A stretch of 64,000 nt of DNA, from assembly GCF_029338515.1 (NCBI RefSeq), contig NZ_CP119988.1:3534001-3598000 (forward strand), given 5' to 3'. Below are positions 52,558 through 60,487 of the stretch, in pieces. The notes under the pieces are model-generated. The model was not told where the DNA came from. It did not search any database and saw only the letters and a list, made by a program, of their open reading frames with translations. A program made the translations under genes and the position numbers. Numbering within the stretch: the first letter of the stretch is position 1; every line of letters begins with the position of its first letter. The stretch is from Haloglomus litoreum. Lineage in GTDB: Archaea > Halobacteriota > Halobacteria > Halobacteriales > Haloarculaceae.

Positions 52558-54189
52558 TCAGCTCGGCGTCGGCGCTGGGGTCGGCTCGGCCGTCCCCTCG
52601 GGGACCGGGGTAGCCGTCGTGGTCCGGTTGGCCCCCGTCGCCAGCACGAAGCGGCTGTCGGCGAGCGTCGCAGCGGTCCGGGCGTCAAGCAGCCCGGCCC
52701 CGGTCGCGTCGTCCCGCCCCGGCGCCCCCACGTCCCGGGCGCTCCGCTCGAGCACGTCCCGGAGCTGTGCTGCCGTGGCGTTCGGATGCGCGTCGAGCAC
52801 GAGCGCCGCGGTTCCGGCGACGTAGGGGGCGGCGAAGGAGGTGCCACCGGCTGCGCCCGTCCCCGGTGCCGCCACGGCATCCGGCGCGACCAGGTCAACC
52901 CCGGTCCGGTTATCGACGGGCCCGCGTGAACTGAACTCCGCGATCGAGTCCGTCCCGTAATCGTACGCCCCCACCGCCAGAACGCCGCGAGAGCTGGCGG
53001 GTACCGCGAGACTCCCGGCCGGCGTCCGGTGGGCCAGGTCGCGGGTCGCGAACAGTTCCAGCCGGTGGGGGCCCGGGACGTCGTCGGCCTCGACCGCGAG
53101 GTAGTACCGCCCCCGGGGGACGGTCGTGTCGAGGTAGACCGCGGAGTCGTTGCCGTCGGGGCTGGCGGAGGCGACGACGCGCGGACCACCGATTCCCCGC
53201 CGGAACAGGTAGAGCTCGTAGTCGGCCGTCGTCCCGTTGCCGTCGACGGGCGTCCACTGGAGGCTCGCACGGACCCGGCCGGCGAAGACCTCGCCGTCGG
53301 CCAGCGCGTTCCCCTCGGCGCCGGGGGCGAAGGCGACCCAGCGCCCTCCGTCGGGGACGTGGTTACCGGCCCAGTGGCGCTGGGCGTAGTTGCCTGCCGA
53401 GGTGACGAAGAGGACATCGCCGGAGGCGTTCCGGGCGACCGACGAGAGGCTGCCGGTTCCGGCGTCGGTGTGGCCGAAGTAGCTCCCGGCATCGACGATG
53501 ACATCCACGCCGGACGCCCGGAGCCAGGTCACCGCCTCGCGGTACTCCGCGGCGGTGGTGGTGTCACCGACCGCGGCGACGTGGATGTCGGCATCCGGGG
53601 CGGTGTCGGCGACGACGCTCGCGACGGCGGTCCCGTGGTCGGCGTCGCCGGCGGCGCCGAACGAGCGGTGGGCCGCGACGTGCCCCGCGAGTTCGGGGTC
53701 CGAGACCCGGAACCCGCCGTCGATGATGCCGACGGTCACGTCGTCGCCGGTCAGGCCGCGGTCGTGGACGCTGTCGGCGCCGACCCGGGCGACGCCCGCG
53801 GCCACCTGGCCGCTCGGGCCCCGGTGGCGCTGGCGCATCCGGACGACCTCGACCGCGGGGTTCGAGGAGAGATCACGCACGTCCGAGAGCGCTACGTACC
53901 CCTCGACGTGCGGGCTCCCGTCCTGGATGTAGCGTTTCTGTCGGAGTTCGAGGCTCTCGGTCGAGAGCGACTCCTCGCCGTGGAGTTTCACCGTCACCAG
54001 CACCTCCCGGTCGACCGGGGTCGGCCTGGCCCCGTCGCCGAACAGTCGGTCGAACTGGGCGCCGGTCCCCGGGCTATCGCCGACGTGTCTCGTCTCGGGC
54101 GCCGGCGTGGTGAGTGCCAGAACCGGGGCGAGCGGCGCCACCAGTAACACGGCGGCGAACACCACCCGGAGAGCCGTCCCACGGTTCAT
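52558..54189 (-). CDS. Secreted subtilisin-family serine protease
   Basis: 543 residues. A Sec-like signal peptide (residues 1-26), then a ~130-residue region that may be a propeptide, then the S8 domain with a full triad: D157 (VGIIDGGF), H185 (DHGTAVASV), S451 (GGTSFAAPYVAG), plus the oxyanion N267 (TSAGNYAQ). A beta insertion (~300-400) lies between N267 and S451. The C-terminus is a short Thr/Pro tail without a membrane helix, so the enzyme is probably released. It follows the membrane HTH regulator gene by 46 bp on the same strand. Confidence 0.92.
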   Translation of the reverse strand: MNRGTALRVVFAAVLLVAPLAPVLALTTPAPETRHVGDSPGTGAQFDRLFGDGARPTPVDREVLVTVKLHGEESLSTESLELRQKRYIQDGSPHVEGYVALSDVRDLSSNPAVEVVRMRQRHRGPSGQVAAGVARVGADSVHDRGLTGDDVTVGIIDGGFRVSDPELAGHVAAHRSFGAAGDADHGTAVASVVADTAPDADIHVAAVGDTTTAAEYREAVTWLRASGVDVIVDAGSYFGHTDAGTGSLSSVARNASGDVLFVTSAGNYAQRHWAGNHVPDGGRWVAFAPGAEGNALADGEVFAGRVRASLQWTPVDGNGTTADYELYLFRRGIGGPRVVASASPDGNDSAVYLDTTVPRGRYYLAVEADDVPGPHRLELFATRDLAHRTPAGSLAVPASSRGVLAVGAYDYGTDSIAEFSSRGPVDNRTGVDLVAPDAVAAPGTGAAGGTSFAAPYVAGTAALVLDAHPNATAAQLRDVLERSARDVGAPGRDDATGAGLLDARTAATLADSRFVLATGANRTTTATPVPEGTAEPTPAPTPS

Positions 54190-54235
54190 CGCTCTTGCAT
54201 AGAGGGCCAGGGGTTCGGCAAAAGCATTGGGCCGC

Positions 54236-54856
54236 CTATGTGGTGGTCCGGCGCGACAGCGCCAGCACCAGGCCGGCGACCAGCAGCCCCCCGGCGAGGA
54301 AGACCAGGCCGACCGGGAGCGCGAGCGGGGCGCCGCCGCCCAGACTCTCGCCGATCCGGGGGAGTTCGCCGCTCGCCGTCGACCCGACGCTCGGGACGAC
54401 CAGCCACTGGACGAGCAGACTGGCCAGCGCCAGGACGGTCAGCACGGGCAGGACGCTGCGCAGCGAGTCGAGTAACCCCCCGTCGTGTTCGCGGCTGCCG
54501 ACGAAGACGACCGTCGGGTCGCTGACGGGGGCGTAGACGCTCATCTCGCGCCCCTTCGAGGAGTACCGTGTCTCCTCGACCTCGACGAGGTCCGCGTCCT
54601 GGAGACTGTTCAGGTGGTGGCGGGCGTTCTGGAGCGAGGTGTCCACCCTGTCGGCGACCTCCGAGGCCGTGGCGGGCTCCTCGTGGAGCGCCGTCAGCAC
54701 CGACCGCGCGGTGTCGGAGGCCAGCGACGAGAGGAGGTCGCCGGCCTCCTCGGAGTCGAGCCAGAGGGTCTGGAGGTCTCCCTCCTCGTGCTCGCCTGAC
54801 TCGCTCGCGATATCCCCCGACGGCGTGTCCGAGTCGGAGGACAACAGTTCGGACAT
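54236..54856 (-). CDS. ArsR-type HTH regulator with two C-terminal membrane helices
   Basis: 206 residues from ATG 54856; an in-frame ATG at 54865 would add three residues and break the leaderless spacing. An acidic head is followed by a winged helix at ~42-105 (SLASDTARSVLTALHEEPAT, ASEVADRVDTSLQNARHHLN, SLQDADLVEVEE). After a YAPVSDPTVVFVGSREHD segment come two membrane helices (SVLPVLTVLALASLLVQWLV and APLALPVGLVFLAGGLLVAG). This is a membrane-tethered one-component regulator. It precedes a secreted protease gene in the same unit, and a palindrome sits between its TATA box and start codon. Confidence 0.85.
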   Translation of the reverse strand: MSELLSSDSDTPSGDIASESGEHEEGDLQTLWLDSEEAGDLLSSLASDTARSVLTALHEEPATASEVADRVDTSLQNARHHLNSLQDADLVEVEETRYSSKGREMSVYAPVSDPTVVFVGSREHDGGLLDSLRSVLPVLTVLALASLLVQWLVVPSVGSTASGELPRIGESLGGGAPLALPVGLVFLAGGLLVAGLVLALSRRTTT

Positions 54857-54858
54857 TA

Positions 54859-54872
54859 GTGGCATTTGCCAC
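54859..54872. promoter_or_regulatory. Palindromic operator candidate at the HTH/subtilase promoter
   Basis: GTGGCATTTGCCAC is a perfect inverted repeat (6-bp arms, 2-bp centre) starting three bases before the regulator ATG. The minus-strand TATA box AAAGCTTAAA (54881-54890) is just upstream. A repressor bound here would block RNA polymerase or the ribosome, so autoregulation by the encoded HTH protein is plausible. The rest of the gap 54873-55118 holds no gene. Confidence 0.55.
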
Positions 54873-54880
54873 CCCGCGCG

Positions 54881-54890
54881 TTTAAGCTTT
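54881..54890 (-). promoter_or_regulatory. TATA box of the HTH/subtilase unit
   Basis: AAAGCTTAAA on the minus strand, centred about 29 nt before the ATG at 54856, indicating a leaderless transcript. Confidence 0.6.
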
Positions 54891-55118
54891 GAGGATACCC
54901 CTGCCGGGAAATCCAGCAGCGATACCCTGAACGGTCGTTCTCGACGGTTCGATGCATTCGGACGTTCATCGAAGGACGGATTCGAAGTCCGATTCACAAC
55001 TTTGGTGTCGAGACGGGTATCGGCCGCCGCAATTCCTGCCATCCGCGGTGGCCGGGACCACGCCCGGCCAGTACTCGCGAACGGCCGTGGACGCTCGCCC
55101 AGTCCCCGCTCCACCCGC

Positions 55119-56615
55119 TCACTCCCCGGCAGCCAGCTCCTCGCGCAGCAGCTCGTTGACCGTTCCGGGGTCGGCACTTCCGCCCGTCGACTGCATCACC
55201 TGCCCGACCAGGAAGTTGAGCGCCCCGTCCTCGCCGGCGTGGAAGTCCTCGACGGCGTCCGGGTTCGCCTCGATGGCCTCGCTGACCGCGGCGGCCACCT
55301 CGTCGTCGTCGGTCTTGCCCAGCCCCTCGCGCTCGACGATGTCGTCCGGCGAATCGTCGTCATCGAGCATCCCGCGGAGCACGGTCTCGCGGGCGTTCTT
55401 CGCGGTGATCTGGTCGGTGGCGACGAGTTCGACGAGTCGCTTGACCTCGTCCAGCCGGTCCTCGATGTCCGTGACGTGCATATCGCGGTAGTTCAGTTCG
55501 CCGAGCAGCTCGTCGGCGACCCAGGACGCCGCGAGGTCCGGGTCGAACGCCTCGGCGACCTCCTCGTAGAAGTCCGCGACCTGCTTCGTGGAGGTGAGCT
55601 TGTCGGCGGCCTCGCGCGAGAGGCCGTACTCCTCGCGGAACCGCTCGCGCCGGGCGGCCGGGAGTTCCGGGATGGCGATGCGCTCCTTCCAGTCCGACAC
55701 CCGCAGCGGCGGGAGGTCCGCCTCGCGGAAGTAGCGGTAGTCCTTCTCCTCCTCCTTCGTCCGCATCGAGAGCGTGACACCCTTCGACTCGTCCCAGTGG
55801 CGGGTCTCCTGTGCGACGTCGGCGCCGCGCTGGATGGCGTTCTTCTGCCGGGACTGCTCGTAGGCTAGCGCCTTCTCCGCGCCCTTGTGGCTGGAGATGT
55901 TCTTGACCTCCGTGCGGTTGGCGTCCTCCAGCGTCTCGGTGTCGATGGTGCCGTCCTCGGCCACGCGGTCGGCGTCGACCATCGAGAGGTTCGCGTCCAC
56001 GCGCAGGGAGCCGTCCCGGGTCGCGTCGAAGACGCCGAGGTACTCCAGCACCTCCTCCAGTTTCGCGAGGAACGCCCGGACCTCGCCGGGCGAGCGGAAG
56101 TCCGGCTCGGTGACGATCTCCATCAGCGGCGTCCCCGCGCGGTTGTAGTCGACGAGCGTGTAGTCGGCGGTGTCGATGCCGCCGCCGACGTGCTGCAGGC
56201 TGCCGGGGTCCTCCTCCAGATGCGCCCGCCGGATGTCCACCGAGCGGTCCTCGCCCTCGACGCTGAACTCCAGTTCGCCGTCCTGGCAGACGGGCGCGTC
56301 GTACTGGGTGATCTGGAAGTTCTTCGGCAGGTCGGGGTAGTAGTAGTTCTTCCGGTGGAACCGGGTCTCCTCGGGGATGGCGGCGTCGATGGCCTTGCCG
56401 ATCTTGACGGCGGCCTCCACCGCGCCCTCGTTCAGCACCGGGAGCGCGCCCGGCAGGCCCAGACAGACCGGACACGTCCGGGTGTTGGGCTCCTCATCGT
56501 CGGCAGCGTCGGTCGAGCACCCGCAGAAGATCTTCGTGTCCGTCTCCAGCTGGACGTGGACCTCCAGCCCGATGACGGTGGCGAGGTCGCGCGATTGCGC
56601 GGTCTGTGCGGTCAT
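55119..56615 (-). CDS. gatB: Asp-tRNA(Asn)/Glu-tRNA(Gln) amidotransferase subunit B
   Basis: 498 residues. It begins with VIGLEVHVQLETDTKIFCGC and contains NTRTCPVCLGLPGALPVLNE (the zinc Cys motif), RKNYYYPDLPKNFQITQYDA and YRYFREADLPPLRVSDWKER. The C-terminal YqeY-like tail (VGQVMQSTGGSADPGTVNEL) binds tRNA. With GatA and GatC it converts Glu-tRNA(Gln) and Asp-tRNA(Asn) to the amidated forms. The other subunits are not next to it. The HNH gene is upstream on the same strand with the terminator module between. Confidence 0.97.
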   Translation of the reverse strand: MTAQTAQSRDLATVIGLEVHVQLETDTKIFCGCSTDAADDEEPNTRTCPVCLGLPGALPVLNEGAVEAAVKIGKAIDAAIPEETRFHRKNYYYPDLPKNFQITQYDAPVCQDGELEFSVEGEDRSVDIRRAHLEEDPGSLQHVGGGIDTADYTLVDYNRAGTPLMEIVTEPDFRSPGEVRAFLAKLEEVLEYLGVFDATRDGSLRVDANLSMVDADRVAEDGTIDTETLEDANRTEVKNISSHKGAEKALAYEQSRQKNAIQRGADVAQETRHWDESKGVTLSMRTKEEEKDYRYFREADLPPLRVSDWKERIAIPELPAARRERFREEYGLSREAADKLTSTKQVADFYEEVAEAFDPDLAASWVADELLGELNYRDMHVTDIEDRLDEVKRLVELVATDQITAKNARETVLRGMLDDDDSPDDIVEREGLGKTDDDEVAAAVSEAIEANPDAVEDFHAGEDGALNFLVGQVMQSTGGSADPGTVNELLREELAAGE

Positions 56616-56739
56616 TAGGACGTGTTGGGGCGGGTGGGCGCTTTAGCCTGACGGACACGAGCTTTTTTGACGGCTCGGGTTTCCTCGGCGCTCGCTTCGC
56701 TCGCGCCTGCGGGAACCACTCGCCGCAAAAAACGTTCAG

Positions 56740-56780
56740 AAAAAATGCCGGCACTCGGGCGCTGCGCGCCCTCGTGCCGG
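56740..56780 (-). terminator. Terminator cassette, copy 1 (after the HNH gene)
   Basis: On the minus strand a long stem, CCGGCAC-GA-GGGCGC with GCGCCC-GA-GTGCCGG, closes on a GCA loop and is followed by T6 (A run 56740-56745). Both strands of the stem carry GA, so a tandem G-A mismatch interrupts it. The region of similarity to the cassette behind proS extends to 56731-56793 (63 bp). Confidence 0.75.
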
Positions 56781-56826
56781 TGAACCGCGCTCGCCTCGCT
56801 CGCGCGGATGCAGCACCAGCTGAGGT

Positions 56827-57807
56827 TCAGTCGAACTGCGGTCGAACGGGAAGCTTCTCGATTCTCCTGTGACAGGGCAGGCAGAGCGTGACGAGGTTAT
56901 CGAGGGTGTTGACCGCTTCCCAGTCGATATCTCCACGCTCGTCGTGGAACTCCCGGACGGGCTTGCGGTGGTGGACGGAGAGTCCGCGGTCGAACTCGTC
57001 AACCGAGTCCGACTCGGTGCGACCGCACCACTGGCAGGTGTTGTCGTCAAGTTCGAGCCGGGCACGGCGCTGTCGCTGCCAGTTCGGGCCGTAGTAGAGG
57101 TCACCACCACCCTTCCAGCGGGGGCTGTCAGGCCCGGTCCGCTTCTGCGAGCACCACTCCGAGTAGCAGTCAAGGTCGCAGAAGACTATCTCCCGCTGCT
57201 GCATGATGGCGGGTTTCTTGTCGACATCTCTGTCGCACCACTCACAGGCCGCAGTGACGCGGTCGTACTGGTGGTGCTGTTCACCGACAACGTGCTCTGC
57301 CTGCCACCGGTGTTTGCACTCCCGACAGCAGAACCAGTTCTCCTGCGCCGAAACCTGACTCTCCAGTTCCCGACGTGTCTCGCCACAGTACGCACACGAG
57401 ACCGCCACCCGCTTCGCCATCTCGCTGTTCGGCCTGTAGGGTTCGTATCCGGCCGCTACGACGGCTGCTCCCCAGCTCCCGAACTCCCGTTGGAAGGGCG
57501 TCTCGGAGTACCGGCCGTGTTCCAGCATCTCCGTGCGACGAGGCGTGCGCCCGAGTTCGTCGCGGAGGTCGTGAATCGCGTCCAGCAGGGCCTCCCGGTC
57601 TATCTCGTTAGCCCCGCCCCGCTGGTCGCTGCTGTCTAATCCGGCGGCGTCACGGGCGGCAGGAATCCCGTCGAACTCCCGGTAGAGTGCAGACGTGGAG
57701 TACTCTCCGTGTTCGTCGTACTGTGAGCCGGATGGCGGTTCTCCCACCTCCTCCGCGACCCGCTGAAGGTCTCGAATCAGCTCCGCACGGGGAATCGGAG
57801 CCACCAT
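56827..57807 (-). CDS. Free-standing HNH endonuclease with homing-associated repeats
   Basis: 326 residues from ATG 57807 (a GTG at 57816 is an alternative). Two HNH-associated repeats lie at about 8-55 (SGSQYDEHGEYSTSALYREF) and 75-125 (TEMLEHGRYSETPFQREFGS), a likely DNA-recognition region. Two Cys-rich ribbons follow (CAYCGETRRE with CCRECKHRW; CEWCDRD with CDLDCYSEWC). The C-terminal HNH domain has CQWCGRTESD, LSVHHRKPVREF and LVTLCLPCHRRIE. Such enzymes act as stand-alone homing endonucleases or phage-related nucleases. No intron, intein or phage gene is nearby. It sits between gatB and an aminotransferase, all on one strand. Confidence 0.87.
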   Translation of the reverse strand: MVAPIPRAELIRDLQRVAEEVGEPPSGSQYDEHGEYSTSALYREFDGIPAARDAAGLDSSDQRGGANEIDREALLDAIHDLRDELGRTPRRTEMLEHGRYSETPFQREFGSWGAAVVAAGYEPYRPNSEMAKRVAVSCAYCGETRRELESQVSAQENWFCCRECKHRWQAEHVVGEQHHQYDRVTAACEWCDRDVDKKPAIMQQREIVFCDLDCYSEWCSQKRTGPDSPRWKGGGDLYYGPNWQRQRRARLELDDNTCQWCGRTESDSVDEFDRGLSVHHRKPVREFHDERGDIDWEAVNTLDNLVTLCLPCHRRIEKLPVRPQFD

Positions 57808-57858
57808 ACTGTCCACATCCGAGTACCGCCTCTTGAATCTCCCGCGGGGCCGAAATCG

Positions 57859-58980
57859 CTACTGCACGGCCTCGGTCGCCGCGCCCATGATCTCGATGGC
57901 CTCCTTCAGCGTCTCCATGTCCGTCGCGTAGGAGATGCGGGCGTGCCCGGCGCCGTTCGCGCCGAACGCCTCGCCCGGGACCACGACCACACCGCGGTCG
58001 ATGACCTCGTCGACCCAGCCGTCGGGGACGCGGGGCATCGCGTAGAACGCGCCCTGCGGCGTGGGCACGTCGAGTCCCATGTCGGTCAGCCCGTCGAGGA
58101 GCACGTCACGGCGTGCCTCGAAGGCGGCGACCATCTCGTCGACCGGGTCCTGTGGGCCCGAGAGCCCAGCCTCGGCGGCGTACTGGGAGGGGGCCGACGC
58201 GCAGGCCTGGCAGTACTGGTGGACCCGGAGCATCCGCTCGATGCGCTCGTGGCTGCCCGTGACCCAGCCGAGCCGCCAGCCGGTCATCGAGTAGGTCTTC
58301 GAGCAGGCGTCGACCACGACCACGTTGTCGCTCTCGGCGAACTCCATCGGCGAGCGGTGCTCGCCCTCGAAGACGATGCGGCCGTACACCTCGTCGGAGA
58401 TACACAGCACGTCGTGCTCGTCGGCGATGCGCGCGAACTCGCGCATGTCCGCGACGGACTGGACCGCGCCGGTCGGGTTGGCGGGCGAGTTGACGACGAA
58501 CGCCGCGGTGTCGTCGGTGATGGCGGCCTCCACGTCGGCCGGGGCCATCGTCAGGTCCTCGCGGAGTTCGACGGGAACCGGCTCGCCGCCCGCGAGGTGC
58601 GTGAGCGCCTCGTAGGAGACGAAGCCGGGGTCCGGGAAGAGGACCTCCTGGCCCTGGTCGACGTGCGCCTCCAGCGCGATGTGGAGCGCCTCGCTCCCGC
58701 CCGCGGTGGCGATGACGTTCTCCGGGTCGACATCGAGGTCGTTGTCGCGGGCGTGCTTGTCGGCGATGGCCTCGCGGAGTTCGAGGGTGCCCTTGTTGGA
58801 GGTGTAGGCGTCGCTCTTTCCGGACTGGATGGCCTCGACGGCCGCCTGCTTGGCGTGGTCGGGCGTCGGGAAGTCGGGCTGGCCCAGCCCGAGGTTGATG
58901 GCGTCCTCGCCGGCCGCCTCGAACACCTCGCGGATGCCGCTGATGGAGACCTGCTCGACTCGCGATGAGAACCCGGTCAT
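57859..58980 (-). CDS. PLP-dependent class I aminotransferase
   Basis: 373 residues from ATG 58980. The fold-type I marks are VISGIREVFE-like entry (SISGIREVFEAAGEDAINLG), YTSNKGTLELREAIADKHAR, VVNSPANPTGAVQSVADM, CISDEVYGRIVFEGEHRSPM and the PLP lysine in DACSKTYSMTGWRLGWVTG. It resembles archaeal aspartate/aromatic aminotransferases (AspC/AroAT type). The exact amino acid preference cannot be told. The frame extends upstream to 59064 without conserved sequence. Confidence 0.92.
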   Translation of the reverse strand: MTGFSSRVEQVSISGIREVFEAAGEDAINLGLGQPDFPTPDHAKQAAVEAIQSGKSDAYTSNKGTLELREAIADKHARDNDLDVDPENVIATAGGSEALHIALEAHVDQGQEVLFPDPGFVSYEALTHLAGGEPVPVELREDLTMAPADVEAAITDDTAAFVVNSPANPTGAVQSVADMREFARIADEHDVLCISDEVYGRIVFEGEHRSPMEFAESDNVVVVDACSKTYSMTGWRLGWVTGSHERIERMLRVHQYCQACASAPSQYAAEAGLSGPQDPVDEMVAAFEARRDVLLDGLTDMGLDVPTPQGAFYAMPRVPDGWVDEVIDRGVVVVPGEAFGANGAGHARISYATDMETLKEAIEIMGAATEAVQ

Positions 58981-59158
58981 GGGAGTCGTGTTGGGCGGTG
59001 GGGTGGTAACTGTTCGTGGTCCGAGACAGTGTCCACCAGTTGCATGTAATCTAATAATATTCATATTTGAATGGCTACTAGTATAATTTATAATATATTT
59101 GGAATATTTTCGTTAAATAGGTGGGCAGTGACAGATTCGACACTACCGAAAGGACTCC

Positions 59159-59733
59159 CTACGAAGCCCTCGCGCTCTCGTACCGCCGCGACTCGCTGTG
59201 CTCCTCGCTCCCTTCGGTCGCTGCGGTGCTTGCGTCGTCGGGGCGGCGACGAGAGCGCTCGCCCTTCGAGTCCGCCAGGATTGTGCCAGTGTCACGGTCG
59301 CGGCGCCCCTGCCCTTCCCCAGGTCGCGCGGGCTCGCTCGGGCTCGCCACGCGCTCCCGGCCCGTGTGTTGAAGACGGGTCGCGCGTCCCCGTCAGTCGA
59401 ACCGGCGCGCGCTGGCTGGCTGCGACCGCCCCCGCGAGCGAGTTCAGCTCGCGAGCCCCGGCGGCGGGCGCCGCCCGTCTCTAAGCGCGCGAGGGCCGAG
59501 ACGCGCAACGGAGTGAGCATCGCAGGCGGCTGGGGAGGCACGAGGCTTACGACCCGACTGACCAACACGCGGTCCTGGCGGACTCGAAGGGCGAGTGCTC
59601 TCGGCGAAGGCGGCCGAAGCAAGCACCACAGCACATGCCCGGAACGGCGGGTGAGCGATAGCGAACTCGCCGCATGCCCGGACTGCGAGGAGCGCAGCGA
59701 GGCCCCCGAGTCGAGAGCGCGAGGGCTTCGTAG
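59159..59733. repeat. Nested inverted-repeat element, copy 2
   Basis: Bounded by a perfect 21-bp inverted repeat (starts ctacgaagccctcgcgctct at 59159-59179, complement at 59713-59733). Inside is a perfect 23-bp pair (59258-59280 and 59573-59595; starts ctcgcccttcgagtccgcca). The left arm matches the left arm of copy 1 in the same direction. A core stretch at 59289-59333 matches copy 1 core 5671-5714 only as reverse complement. AT-rich DNA (59040-59130) lies to its left. It separates the divergent aminotransferase and cupin genes. Reading frames inside are shadows. No transposase. Confidence 0.85.
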
Positions 59734-59877
59734 ATTGTTCGGTTGTCGTTGTGAAAGTCACCGTCACCGGAAGAGAGCAGGGGAGTGTCGGAGTCGCCGA
59801 CAACGTAGCGGTCGGTCACACCGGCAACCACCCACGAACAGCCTTACGTGGGGACCACCCACACGAGGGACCACGAC

Positions 59878-60411
59878 ATGAAGCACATCGACATCGACGA
59901 CGTGACCCAGGAGCCTCACCCGATGGGCGTCAACCAGGACCGGCGGGTCGTCTCGGACGCGCTGGACGCGGACGACGTGGCCGTCCTCAGATTCGACCTC
60001 GCCCCCGGCGAGCAGTTCTCCGGCGGCCTCCACACCCACCACGACCAGGAGGAGGTCTTCTACGTCCTCGAGGGGACCGCCACCTGGGACGTCGGGCCCG
60101 ACCCCGACGCGGACCACGCCGAGGGCCACGCGAGCGAGCGACCCGAGACGGAGGAGGTCACCGTCGAGGCCGGTGAGGTCGTCCGGTTCCCGCCGGGCCA
60201 GTTCCAGTGCGGCCGGAACAAGTCCGACGAGCGCGTGGTGGGGCTAGCCGTCGCGGCGCCCGGCACGCAACACGACTGGGAGGCGCTGGAGTCGTTCGCC
60301 CCGTGCGGGGGCGACTGCGACGGCATCACCAGCCACGGCGTCCGCCAGCCCGATGCCGAGGGGATGGTCGTCTACTGCAACGAGTGCGGCACCGAACTGC
60401 AGGTCGCCTGA
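59878..60411 (+). CDS. Cupin-domain protein with C-terminal zinc ribbon
   Basis: 177 residues from ATG 59878. The cupin motif is FSGGLHTHHDQEEVFYVLEG (H52, H54, E58/E59 as metal ligands), with EEVTVEAGEVVRFPPGQFQC as the second motif. The C-terminal 35 residues hold C143-x3-C147 and C167-x2-C170 (VVYCNECGTELQVA), a zinc-ribbon signature not usual in simple cupins. Function unknown; it may be a metal-dependent oxygenase or regulator. Confidence 0.83.
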   Translation: MKHIDIDDVTQEPHPMGVNQDRRVVSDALDADDVAVLRFDLAPGEQFSGGLHTHHDQEEVFYVLEGTATWDVGPDPDADHAEGHASERPETEEVTVEAGEVVRFPPGQFQCGRNKSDERVVGLAVAAPGTQHDWEALESFAPCGGDCDGITSHGVRQPDAEGMVVYCNECGTELQVA

Positions 60412-60487
60412 GCCGGCGCCGACACGGTGTGACTGTCCGGACTGTGGAATCGGAAGACACGTCGCCCCCCGGCACGCAGACGACGCC

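Noticed and set aside
56616-56826. Palindrome clusters (also 63413-63878) considered as CRISPR or REP arrays
   Set aside because: There is no regular spacer-repeat spacing and no cas gene. The units are hairpins with T runs in the direction of upstream genes, so terminator structures fit better.
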